From Acetitomaculum ruminis DSM 5522 (lineage in GTDB: Bacteria > Bacillota > Clostridia > Lachnospirales > Lachnospiraceae): a stretch of DNA of 64,000 nucleotides. Positions 56,221-64,000 of this stretch are shown here, in pieces. The stretch's first letter is position 1. Every line of letters begins with the position of its first letter. The translations under genes were made by a program, and so were the position numbers. The notes beneath the pieces were generated by a model. That model was given only the letters and a program-made list of their open reading frames with translations. It did no database searches and was not told where the DNA came from. The stretch is from positions 124,001-188,000 of the forward strand of contig NZ_FOJY01000001.1 in NCBI RefSeq assembly GCF_900112085.1, in the 5' to 3' direction.

Positions 56221-56592
56221 ATGTTAGATAAGATTGACTTTTTCATTGGAAATGATAATGATGGATATATGAGCATAAATGTCAGAGTTTATGAATTTAA
56301 TATTATGTATACGGTTGAACATTCCAAAAAAGGGGTTTTAACAAATACTAAAACCATTTCAGCCGGTCCAAGAACAGAAAATATTTTAAAATCATTTAAT
56401 AATTTAAATGTTGATAAATGGCTTAACAACTACGAACATTTTGTATTAAAGAGGACAAAATGGCAATTAAAATATAAAAAAAAGAATGGCGTGGAATATT
56501 TGAAAAAAGGTATAAATGCATATCCTGATGATTTTGCAGAATTATTGGACTGGTTTAATGAACTTGCCCCTGAAGCAAACTTTTCCAGGTAA
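56221..56592 (+). CDS. Small protein, function unknown
   Basis: 123 residues. ATG 56221 is five bases after AAAGGAGG; the TTG at 56203 overlaps the acyltransferase end and is rejected. No motif recognised; there is a basic stretch KYKKKNGVEYLKKG and a helical acidic end (DDFAELLDWFNELAPE). It shares the queA-acyltransferase transcript. Confidence 0.7.
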   Translation: MLDKIDFFIGNDNDGYMSINVRVYEFNIMYTVEHSKKGVLTNTKTISAGPRTENILKSFNNLNVDKWLNNYEHFVLKRTKWQLKYKKKNGVEYLKKGINAYPDDFAELLDWFNELAPEANFSR

Positions 56593-56615
56593 TTTTTTAT
56601 AAAAATTACAAATTT

Positions 56616-56644
56616 TTGACAAATATGTTCATATAGTTCATAAT
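56616..56644 (+). promoter_or_regulatory. Promoter of phoH
   Basis: TTGACA (56616-56621) and CATAAT (56639-56644), spacing 17. Confidence 0.55.
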
Positions 56645-56698
56645 ATACAAGGAATGCCCACAAAAGGCAGGATTAAAATAAAAGGAGTTTAACGCTTA

Positions 56699-57664
56699 AT
56701 GGCAATGAGTGAAAAGACCATTAATATCCGTGAGGATTTATTAAAAAATGTTTTTGGTGAACTTGACAGCAATATTCGTAAAATAGAAAGAAGTTTAAAT
56801 GTAAATATTGTTATTCGTGATGAAGGCGTAAAGATAATGGGTGAAGCTAATCTTGTAGAAAAGGCTTCAAGGATAATTGAAAGACTTTCTGAGCTTGCTT
56901 TAAGGGGAAATATCATTAACGAGCAGAATGTTGATTATGCCATTGCTCTTTCCATGGATGATAATGAGAATGCAATAGTTGAAATTGATAAAGATCTTAT
57001 TTGCCATACCTTAGCAGGAAAACCCATTAAGCCAAAGACTTTGGGACAAAAAACTTATGTTGATGCCATTAGAGATAATATGATAACTTTTGGAATAGGA
57101 CCTGCCGGAACCGGAAAGACCTATCTTGCGATGGCTATGGCTATCACAGCTTTTAAAAAAGACGAAGTCAGTCGTATTATTCTTACAAGACCGGCCATTG
57201 AAGCAGGAGAGAAGCTTGGATTTTTACCGGGTGACCTCCAAAGTAAGATTGATCCATATTTAAGACCTTTATATGATGCCTTATATGAAATTATGGGTGC
57301 AGACAGTTTTATTAGAAATTCGGAAAGAGGTCTTATAGAAGTGGCTCCTTTGGCTTATATGAGAGGAAGAACCTTAGATAATTCTTTTATTATTTTAGAT
57401 GAAGCTCAAAATACTACACCTTCTCAGATGAAGATGTTTCTAACCAGAATAGGTTTTGGTTCGAAGGTAGTAATTACCGGAGATTCAACGCAAAAAGACC
57501 TTGCACCTGGAACCAAATCAGGACTTGAAATAGCAGAAAGAGTATTAAAAAAAATAGATGGTATCAGTTTTTGTAAATTGTCATCTAAAGATGTTGTTAG
57601 ACATCCTTTGGTTCAAAAAATAGTAAAAGCCTATGAAAATTACGAGAAGCTCCAGAAAAAATAG
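56699..57664 (+). CDS. phoH: PhoH-family ATPase
   Basis: 321 residues. A short N-terminal KH-like RNA-binding part, then Walker A GPAGTGKTYLAM (about 136) and Walker B FIILDEAQNTT. PhoH/YbeZ proteins are RNA-linked ATPases; the order phoH-(7TM)-ybeY is conserved in Firmicutes and links them to ribosome and RNA quality control. Start: ATG 56699, eleven bases after AAAGGAG; ATG 56705 is possible. Confidence 0.95.
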   Translation: MAMSEKTINIREDLLKNVFGELDSNIRKIERSLNVNIVIRDEGVKIMGEANLVEKASRIIERLSELALRGNIINEQNVDYAIALSMDDNENAIVEIDKDLICHTLAGKPIKPKTLGQKTYVDAIRDNMITFGIGPAGTGKTYLAMAMAITAFKKDEVSRIILTRPAIEAGEKLGFLPGDLQSKIDPYLRPLYDALYEIMGADSFIRNSERGLIEVAPLAYMRGRTLDNSFIILDEAQNTTPSQMKMFLTRIGFGSKVVITGDSTQKDLAPGTKSGLEIAERVLKKIDGISFCKLSSKDVVRHPLVQKIVKAYENYEKLQKK

Positions 57665-57678
57665 CTTTGGAGGGTGTT

Positions 57679-58866
57679 ATGGAGGCAGAAAAGACATTTT
57701 ATTTAAAATGGCGGTTTTATATAGCCGGTATATATCTGCTGAATATTATGCTGGCTTTTTTTATAAGTTACAATAGGTCTACCGGAATCGTTAAGGGGAT
57801 AATAATTGCTGGTTTTATACTTATTGTGACCTCTTGTATTTTAATATTTGCAATATCAGACAGTAATGAGAAATATTATATAGATGAAAGACTTGTCAAA
57901 ATACGGATAATTTTTGCTGTAGATGTTTTTACAGTGTTGTGCTTGTGCATTTTTATATATTTTAGGCCGTTTTTAGCACCTTTAGCTATTATCGGAATTG
58001 CATATACAGCAGTAATAAACGTGAATTGTGGTGTTTTGATAAATCTTTTAGTACTTGGTTTTTATTATGTACTTACGGGATTTGATAATATTTACCTGTT
58101 TTTTTATATCCTGTCAGCCGTTGTTTGCTGTACCCTTATTAATACCTTTAAGAGTGCAGGCGAATGGGTTATGTCTTTGTCGGGGATAGTTCTAACACAT
58201 TTTTCCATAATATTTCTTATTAATGTTTACAATGAAGATGATGTTTTTAAAAATGTGGGAGAGTATTTGATTTTTAATTTATTTATAATATTAGCATTTG
58301 AATTTTTGGCAGTGTTTTTTGTACAAAAATATGATGAGATATACTTAAACCGTTATTATGAAAGAATATTATCTCCGAAATCTGAGATTCTTGAAAAGTT
58401 CAGGGATTTATATGGTTATGAATATGAAATGTGTGTGAAAGCGGGGGATTTTGGAGAAAAAGTAGCAAAAAAGTTTAACTTGGATGTAAGATTTTGCAAG
58501 GCAGTAGGTTACTATTCCAGAATAGGAATTTTAGAAGGCGAAACTAATTTGGCGGAAAATAATGTAAAAGTAGCCAGAAGTCATAAAATAGGTGAAAAAC
58601 TTACAGAAGCGATTTTTCAGGTAGCGGATGGAGAATATTCACCTGAAACCATGGAGGGAGCAGTTATTTTACTTGCAAATTCATGTATTGATGAAATGAA
58701 GAACAGTGAAACAAAATTCGGAAAGATGAGTATGAGCAGGGAAATAGTTATTCAGCAGGTATTTAATAAAGTTCTTTCAAAAGGGTTGTTGGATAATTGC
58801 AATATGAGTATGCCTACTTATCTTGCTTTAAAAGAGTATTTTGCCAATGAAAGTGAGTTATTATGA
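57679..58866 (+). CDS. Degenerate 7TM-HD (PgpH/YqfF-position) membrane protein
   Basis: 395 residues from ATG 57679, six bases after GGAGG; the TTG at 57667 overlaps that site. About seven hydrophobic segments fill residues 10-220, then a soluble C-terminal part (220-395). The gene lies where Firmicutes carry PgpH/YqfF, a c-di-AMP phosphodiesterase with a 7TM part and an HD domain. The C-part still looks like the HD fold (AGDFGEKVAKKFNLDVRFCK) but the HD pair reads YYSRIG instead of YHDIGK, and later His ligands are missing. The extracellular N-domain is also absent. So it is probably not a phosphodiesterase; binding or scaffolding is possible. Confidence 0.8.
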   Translation: MEAEKTFYLKWRFYIAGIYLLNIMLAFFISYNRSTGIVKGIIIAGFILIVTSCILIFAISDSNEKYYIDERLVKIRIIFAVDVFTVLCLCIFIYFRPFLAPLAIIGIAYTAVINVNCGVLINLLVLGFYYVLTGFDNIYLFFYILSAVVCCTLINTFKSAGEWVMSLSGIVLTHFSIIFLINVYNEDDVFKNVGEYLIFNLFIILAFEFLAVFFVQKYDEIYLNRYYERILSPKSEILEKFRDLYGYEYEMCVKAGDFGEKVAKKFNLDVRFCKAVGYYSRIGILEGETNLAENNVKVARSHKIGEKLTEAIFQVADGEYSPETMEGAVILLANSCIDEMKNSETKFGKMSMSREIVIQQVFNKVLSKGLLDNCNMSMPTYLALKEYFANESELL

Positions 58867-59360
58867 GTCTAAGCATAGAAAAAGAAGTAGATTTGGATCT
58901 GGAAATAGATTATGAAGATATTGCAAAACTTGTAATAGAAAAGGCCCTGGATTATGAAAATTGTCCTTATGAATCTGAGATAAATCTTATTTTGACTGAT
59001 GATGAGGGAATAAGAGTTATTAACAAAGAATACAGAAATATAGACAGGGCAACAGATGTATTATCATTTCCAATGGTGGATTATGAGTTTCCGTCGGATT
59101 TCTCAAAACTTGAGGATTACACGGATGATTATTTTAATCCTGAAACTGGGGAGTTAGTCCTTGGTGATATTATTATTTCGATACCCAAGGTGTATGAGCA
59201 GGCTGAAAATTATGGACATTCTATAAAAAGGGAATTTGCTTTTCTGGTTTGTCATAGCATGCTGCACCTATTTGGATATGACCATATGGAAGAAAGTGAG
59301 GCTTCCATCATGGAAAAAAAACAGGCTGATATTCTTGAACAGCTTGGAATCACAAGATAA
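58863..59360 (+). CDS. ybeY: Endoribonuclease YbeY
   Basis: 165 residues with the metal motif HxxxHxxGYDH (H131, H135, H141 in HSMLHLFGYDH) and the conserved NKEYRNIDRATDVLSFP. It matures 16S rRNA and takes part in ribosome quality control. Its ATG overlaps the preceding stop (ATGA), so it is coupled to the 7TM gene. An acidic insertion (about 80-100) is longer than in most homologues. Confidence 0.97.
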   Translation: MSLSIEKEVDLDLEIDYEDIAKLVIEKALDYENCPYESEINLILTDDEGIRVINKEYRNIDRATDVLSFPMVDYEFPSDFSKLEDYTDDYFNPETGELVLGDIIISIPKVYEQAENYGHSIKREFAFLVCHSMLHLFGYDHMEESEASIMEKKQADILEQLGITR

Positions 59361-59439
59361 TTTTATATGCTTTAAAGGCAAAAAGTGTCATTTATAGTAT
59401 GAAGGTGTTTGACACAATTATTTACAGGAGGATTATGAA

Positions 59440-60528
59440 ATGAGAAAACTATTAATGCTTATGTGTGTTACAGCTTTAGGTGCGAGCATGCTCTTTGGTT
59501 GTGGCAAAAATGAGGAGAAAGAAAAAGTAACTTCAACAAAGAAAGTTGAAAAAGTAGAAGAAGAGCCGGTAAAAGTGGAAGAAACCAAAGAGGGCATGGC
59601 CAGAAGTTATCTTACAGGTGAATGGGTTGATGAAAAGCTCATGGAAACAAGACCTGTTGCAGTTATGTTAAATAACATTAAGCAAGGATGTCCACAAAGT
59701 GGAATTGCCAATGCCGGAGTAGTTTATGAAGCACCTGTAGAAGGTGGTATTACAAGACTCATGGGTATATTTGAAGATTATGAAGGTCTCGATAAAATTG
59801 GTTCTATCAGAAGCTGTAGAACGTATTATCTGTATTATGCACTTGAATTTGATGCTATTTATGTTCACTGCGGTCAGGCAAAATTTGCCTTGGATTTACT
59901 GGGACAGGACTTTGTAAATGATTTGGATAGTTTAAAAGCTGAAGCTTCTACTGTATTCTTTAAAACAACTGACAGAGTTGCGCCTCATAATACATATGCA
60001 AGTGGGGCTAGTATTCTTGCTGGTATTGATTACAAAAATTATGATCGTTCATTTAGTAAGGATTATGAAGGACATTATTTATTTAATAAAGATGATGAAA
60101 AAGACATTGAATTGACAAATGGCGAGGATGCCGTAATTGTTAAACCTGGTTATGTAAATAATTTTCCGTATTTTGAATACAATGCAGATGAAGGTCTTTA
60201 TTACAGATATCAGTTTGATGATAAGCAGATTGATGAAAGAACTAATGAACAATTAAAAGTTAAAAACATTCTTTTCCAGTACAGTGGTATTTCCTACTAT
60301 GATAATACACAGTATCTCAATATTGATACAACTTCTGGCGGAGCAGGAAAGTATATTACAGACGGAAAAGCCATTGATATTACATGGAAAAAAGACAGCG
60401 AATATGGTGTAACCCATTATTATAATGAAGATGGTGAAGAAATTCAGTTAAACCAGGGAAAGACATGGGTTTGCATTATAGATAAAGACGCTTTAAGCAG
60501 AGTTGAAATTGCAGCTGCTGCTTCCTAA
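59440..60528 (+). CDS. DUF3048-domain lipoprotein (YerB-like)
   Basis: 362 residues. MRKLLMLMCVTALGASMLFGC is a lipoprotein signal. Residues 50-360 are DUF3048 (RPVAVMLNNIKQGCPQSGIANAGVVYEAPVEGGITRL in pieces; SIRSCRTYYLYYALEFDAIYVHCG), the YerB family of surface lipoproteins with no known activity. An acidic Lys/Glu linker (23-48) spaces it from the membrane. AGGAGG is six bases before ATG. Confidence 0.9.
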   Translation: MRKLLMLMCVTALGASMLFGCGKNEEKEKVTSTKKVEKVEEEPVKVEETKEGMARSYLTGEWVDEKLMETRPVAVMLNNIKQGCPQSGIANAGVVYEAPVEGGITRLMGIFEDYEGLDKIGSIRSCRTYYLYYALEFDAIYVHCGQAKFALDLLGQDFVNDLDSLKAEASTVFFKTTDRVAPHNTYASGASILAGIDYKNYDRSFSKDYEGHYLFNKDDEKDIELTNGEDAVIVKPGYVNNFPYFEYNADEGLYYRYQFDDKQIDERTNEQLKVKNILFQYSGISYYDNTQYLNIDTTSGGAGKYITDGKAIDITWKKDSEYGVTHYYNEDGEEIQLNQGKTWVCIIDKDALSRVEIAAAAS

Positions 60529-60565
60529 TGGAGAAAATGGAAAAAATCTGAGGTGTTAATTTACT

Positions 60566-62230
60566 ATGTCAACTAATTCCAAAAACCGTGCCAACGCGTT
60601 TTTAGTGCAGGGCTCAATCCTTGCAGTAGCTTCTATTCTTAGCCGTCTTATTGGACTGGTTTATAGAGTAGTATTAACTAGAATACTGGGAGATACAGGA
60701 AATGATTATTATTCTGCGGCATTTTCCCTTTATAATATATTTCTTCTCATATCTTCCTACAGTTTACCACTTGCTGTTTCAAAACTTGTTTCAGCAAGTG
60801 TGGCTAAAAAAGAAATAAAAAATTCAGTAAGAATATTTAAGGCTGCACTTATTTTTTCTTTTGTCACAGGAAGTATAGTAGCATGCATATGTTTTTTTGG
60901 AGCAGATTTTTTAACGAATAATATAATGAAAACTCCAATGAGTTATTATGCTTTAAAAGTACTTGCACCTACTCTTTTAATTGTGGCTGTTGCCGGGGTT
61001 ATAAGAGGCTATTTTCAAGGTCAGGGTACTATGATACCAACTGCAACATCTCAAATCATTGAACAGTTGGTAAATGCTGCCATAAGTATTATTGCTGCGA
61101 TATATTTGTCTGCATACGGGCTTAAAATTGGTACGGTTTTGGGAAATAAGGAGCAATATCGTGCTGCTTTTGGGGCTGCAGGAAGCACTTTGGGTACATC
61201 AATGGGTGCTTTGGCTTCAATTGTTTTCTTATTTTTCCTTTTATTTGTTTTTTCAAAAAATTTAAGGGTTAGCAGAAAAAGAAGACAAAGCAGTCGATTA
61301 GATTCATATTCAAGCATCTATAAAATGATTTTATTAACCGTAGTCCCTGTAATTATGAGTACTACGATATATAATATTAATGATTTTCTTGATCAGCCTA
61401 TTTATAAATCAATTATGTATGCACTAGGTGAGGCAGAAGAACATATAAGTTCAAACTGGGGAATTTATAATGGAAAATACATGGTTTTAACCACTGTTCC
61501 CATAACAATTGCCTCCGCTTTGTCATCTTCTGTTATTCCAAGTCTTACTGCCGCGGTCAATTTGGACGATAAACAACTTGTAAAACAAAAAATTGGGGTT
61601 TCTATCAGGTTTATAATGGTAGTGGCTTTGCCATGTGCAGTTGGAATGGGTGTATTGGCTTCACCACTTTTAAGACTATTATTTGATGAAAGCAGGCCAT
61701 TACCGGCTATAATGCTTCAAATGGGAGCTGTATCTATTGTATTTTATTCACTTTCAACAGTTACCAACGGAATTTTACAAGGCATAAATAAAATGATGGT
61801 TCCCGTCAGAAATGCTGCTATAGCACTTTTGTGTCATGTTATATTTTTGTGCATTTTCTTGTTTATATTTAAATTTGATATTTATTCGGTGATACTTTCA
61901 ATGATTATATTTTCCTTTGTTATGTGTCTTCTTAACTCAATTGAAGTTAAAAGGGCAACAAGATATAGACAGGAAATAAAAAAGACTTTCATAATACCCG
62001 GAATTTCATCCCTGATTATGGGTATTATTACTTTCTTTGTGTATAAAGGTATATATATGGTTATTAAGGTAAATATTATCGCAACAATTGTTGCTATTTT
62101 TGTAGCAATGGTTGTTTATGCGGTATGCCTCTTAAAACTTAAGGGCTTTACAAGGGAAGAACTGTTAGATATTCCAAAGGGAAGAACCATAGTCAAGCTT
62201 GCAACAAAGTTTCATTTACTAACTGATTAG
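60566..62230 (+). CDS. Polysaccharide/lipid II flippase-like membrane protein (MurJ/SpoVB family)
   Basis: 554 residues with about 14 membrane segments. The N-terminus (NAFLVQGSILAVASILSRLIGLVYRVVLTRILG) and RGYFQGQGTMIPTATSQIIEQLVNA are typical of the YtgP/SpoVB/MurJ MATE-fold exporters that flip lipid II or other lipid-linked glycans. Which cargo it carries cannot be told. It is 38 bases after the DUF3048 gene and 21 before the next. Confidence 0.92.
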   Translation: MSTNSKNRANAFLVQGSILAVASILSRLIGLVYRVVLTRILGDTGNDYYSAAFSLYNIFLLISSYSLPLAVSKLVSASVAKKEIKNSVRIFKAALIFSFVTGSIVACICFFGADFLTNNIMKTPMSYYALKVLAPTLLIVAVAGVIRGYFQGQGTMIPTATSQIIEQLVNAAISIIAAIYLSAYGLKIGTVLGNKEQYRAAFGAAGSTLGTSMGALASIVFLFFLLFVFSKNLRVSRKRRQSSRLDSYSSIYKMILLTVVPVIMSTTIYNINDFLDQPIYKSIMYALGEAEEHISSNWGIYNGKYMVLTTVPITIASALSSSVIPSLTAAVNLDDKQLVKQKIGVSIRFIMVVALPCAVGMGVLASPLLRLLFDESRPLPAIMLQMGAVSIVFYSLSTVTNGILQGINKMMVPVRNAAIALLCHVIFLCIFLFIFKFDIYSVILSMIIFSFVMCLLNSIEVKRATRYRQEIKKTFIIPGISSLIMGIITFFVYKGIYMVIKVNIIATIVAIFVAMVVYAVCLLKLKGFTREELLDIPKGRTIVKLATKFHLLTD

Positions 62231-62250
62231 TACAGGAGAAATAAGGGTTA

Positions 62251-63516
62251 ATGGACAAAAGCAAAACCAAAGTTATAGTTCTTGGCGGTGGAGCCGCAGG
62301 TTTGGTAGCTGCTATTTCAGCTGCCAGAGCAGGAGCTGAAGTTACAATAATTGAACACAAAGACAGGGTTGGAAAGAAGATATTATCAACCGGTAATGGT
62401 CGTTGTAATATGACAAACATTAACCAGGGAGTCGAACACTATTTTGGTGAAAATCCTGATTTTGTAAGAGGGGCATTTGAAAATCTGGATGCCTTTCATA
62501 CCGTTCAGTTTTTTAATGAGCTGGGTATTCTTACAAAAAACAGAAACGGTTATATTTATCCTAATTCTGATCAGGCTTCTTCTGTTTTGGATGTATTAAG
62601 GATGGAGATTAACAGACTTAGTGTAAATGTTATCTGTAAAGTTACAATTAACAAAATTGTAAAACAGGGTGCAGGTTTTACTCTTACCGGATTTGGATTT
62701 TCCTATTATTGTGATAATTTGATTATTGCAACAGGTTCAAAAGCGGTTCCTTCCACGGGTTCAGATGGAAGCGGTTACAATTTTGCCTTAAAATTTGGTC
62801 ATAGAATTGTACCGGTAGTACCTGGGTTAGTGGCTCTTAAATCTCCGCAGACTTTCTTTAAAAGTATAGCTGGAGTTAGAACTGATGCTATAGTAAAATT
62901 ATATGTAAATTCTACATTAGAGAGAACTGAAAAAGGAGAAATTCAACTTACAAATTATGGAATTTCAGGCATTCCTGTAATGTGTCTTAGTCGTTTTGCA
63001 GCTATTGCCTTAAATGACAAAAGCAAAGTAAGGTGTGTTATTAATTTCCTTCCTAATTTTAATACTTCAACTCTTACAAAAATGCTGGTTAAAAGAAGAA
63101 GCGAAGCTCGTTTGAAAACCTGTGAAGAATTCATGATAGGTCTTTTAAACAAAAAACTTACAAATGTAATATTAAAACTTGCAAATATAGACCTTGGTAA
63201 GAAAGCAAAGTATCTTTCTGATTCAGATTTAAGTCGTCTTGCAGATTTAATTTGTAGTTTTGAAGTAAAAATAAATGATACCAACTCCTTTGATAATGCC
63301 CAGGTTTGTGCCGGAGGCGTTGATACAAACGAAATTGACCCATATACCATGGAATCCAAAAAAGTAAAAGGTTTATATTTCGCAGGTGAAATTATTGATA
63401 TAGATGGAACCTGTGGAGGTTATAATTTACAATGGGCATGGTCATCAGGGTATACAGCAGGTGTAAATGCTGCCATAAAAAAAGTGATTTTTAATTTAGG
63501 AGAAAGACGAAAATGA
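62251..63516 (+). CDS. NAD(P)/FAD-dependent oxidoreductase, HI0933/YhiN family
   Basis: 421 residues. FAD-binding GxGxxG in VIVLGGGAAGLVAA, GKKILSTGNGRCNMTN, the ATGSKAVPSTGSDGSG segment and a C-terminal FAGEIIDIDGTCGGYNLQWAWSSGY are the family marks. The physiological substrate is unknown. Its stop overlaps the start of another FAD gene (ATGA). Confidence 0.92.
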   Translation: MDKSKTKVIVLGGGAAGLVAAISAARAGAEVTIIEHKDRVGKKILSTGNGRCNMTNINQGVEHYFGENPDFVRGAFENLDAFHTVQFFNELGILTKNRNGYIYPNSDQASSVLDVLRMEINRLSVNVICKVTINKIVKQGAGFTLTGFGFSYYCDNLIIATGSKAVPSTGSDGSGYNFALKFGHRIVPVVPGLVALKSPQTFFKSIAGVRTDAIVKLYVNSTLERTEKGEIQLTNYGISGIPVMCLSRFAAIALNDKSKVRCVINFLPNFNTSTLTKMLVKRRSEARLKTCEEFMIGLLNKKLTNVILKLANIDLGKKAKYLSDSDLSRLADLICSFEVKINDTNSFDNAQVCAGGVDTNEIDPYTMESKKVKGLYFAGEIIDIDGTCGGYNLQWAWSSGYTAGVNAAIKKVIFNLGERRK

Positions 63517-64000
63517 TTAGGATTAGCTCTTTAAAGATACCTGTTGAAAATAATAGTAAGAATGCCATTGTAAAAAAATGTGCAAGAAATTTAAAAATAA
63601 AAGAAGATGACATACAAGATATAAGTTTAGTTAAAAAGTCTATTGATGCAAGAGATAAAGAAAATTGTCTTTATGTATATACCATAGATGTAAAAATAAA
63701 AAACAGGCAAAAAGAAGAATCATTGGTAAAAAAATTAAAAAAAAATAATATTGTCCTGGCGAAAGCTACCTGCTATAAACTACCTTCTAATGGCTCAAAT
63801 CCTTTAAAATCAAGGCCTGTGATAGTTGGCAGCGGTCCGGCAGGACTTTTTTGTGCTTTAATGCTTTCAAAGGCAGGTTTTTCTCCCATTGTATTAGAAA
63901 GAGGAAAGGATGTAGATGAAAGAAGCAGAGATGTAGAACTTTTATTTGAAAAAGGGATACTAAATACCAGATCAAATGTTTCTTTTGGCGAGGGCGGTGC
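63513..64000 (+). CDS. NAD(P)/FAD-dependent oxidoreductase, COG2509-type (3' end missing)
   Basis: The first 162 codons. ATG overlaps the preceding stop. Residues 1-95 form a small N-terminal domain (MIRISSLKIPVENNSKNAIV), then the dinucleotide-binding motif VIVGSGPAGLFCALML near 102 and SFGEGG at the window edge, matching the uncharacterised FAD dehydrogenases of COG2509. Truncated by the window, not by mutation. Confidence 0.88.
   Translation, partial: MIRISSLKIPVENNSKNAIVKKCARNLKIKEDDIQDISLVKKSIDARDKENCLYVYTIDVKIKNRQKEESLVKKLKKNNIVLAKATCYKLPSNGSNPLKSRPVIVGSGPAGLFCALMLSKAGFSPIVLERGKDVDERSRDVELLFEKGILNTRSNVSFGEGG

Overview
The window looks like the chromosome of a low-GC, strictly anaerobic, motile member of the Clostridia, most probably a Lachnospiraceae (Butyrivibrio/Lachnospira/Roseburia-like). 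The reasons are the AT-rich sequence, strong AGGAGG ribosome sites, pyruvate:ferredoxin oxidoreductase, a giant 2-hydroxyacyl-CoA dehydratase activase-type protein, ATP-type PEP carboxykinase, a T-box leader before pheST, a CheV-type chemotaxis protein, and several secreted or lipoprotein families common in gut Firmicutes (DHHW, BIG2-transglutaminase, DUF3048). The genus is inference. I see no rRNA, tRNA, insertion sequence, prophage or CRISPR array; almost everything reads as ordinary chromosomal core.

Layout. 1-2360: the 3' end of cheV and an unusual charge-segregated membrane protein. 2370-4495: hisH, hisF, ung. 4769-10115: a uroporphyrinogen-decarboxylase-family methyltransferase-like gene facing a 1419-residue activase across a shared terminator. 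10371-12399: a rhomboid-like membrane protein with a zinc ribbon, then a DHHW lipoprotein. 12692-19491: nifJ and an M16C metalloprotease. 19542-25942: era, recO, a lipoprotein, glyS, two CobW-type GTPases, dut. 26019-30090: yqeY (minus), a hybrid histidine kinase with a degraded ATP site, a secreted transglutaminase-like protein. 30179-36085: a homocysteine methyltransferase-like gene and a branched-chain amino-acid block (ilvN, ilvC, a divergent LysR regulator, leuC, leuD). 36441-41669: sbcD, sbcC, a DUF3267 membrane metalloprotease. 41739-45495: citrate synthase and pckA, head to head across 721 bases. 45613-49759: a 6S RNA gene, then a T-box leader and pheS-pheT. 49931-53957: an ABC importer (lipoprotein, permease, ATPase) and a secreted protein with repeated pre-peptidase-like domains. 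54185-56592: queA, an orphan acyltransferase, a small unknown. 56699-59360: phoH, a degenerate 7TM-HD protein, ybeY. 59440-64000: a DUF3048 lipoprotein, a MurJ/SpoVB-type flippase and two FAD oxidoreductases, the last one cut by the window end.

The most interesting signal is in the ilv/leu block. The leuCD leader has a long imperfect hairpin, and an 18-base sequence starting at the inner end of its left arm and running into the loop is exactly complementary to 18 bases in the ilvN-ilvC gap. Both genes are transcribed in the same direction, so this could be an RNA-RNA contact between the two mRNAs or two copies of an operator for the divergent LysR protein. The lysR gene itself has an 8-base perfect dyad and an apparent six-codon leader peptide whose stop overlaps its start. 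Other points worth a second look: the catalytically degraded PgpH-position protein between phoH and ybeY; the paired CobW GTPases, one with a 39-base-unit His/Cys repeat and one lacking the CxCC metal motif; the degenerate hybrid kinase; a pseudo-rhomboid with a zinc ribbon; and the orphan trans-acting-type acyltransferase.
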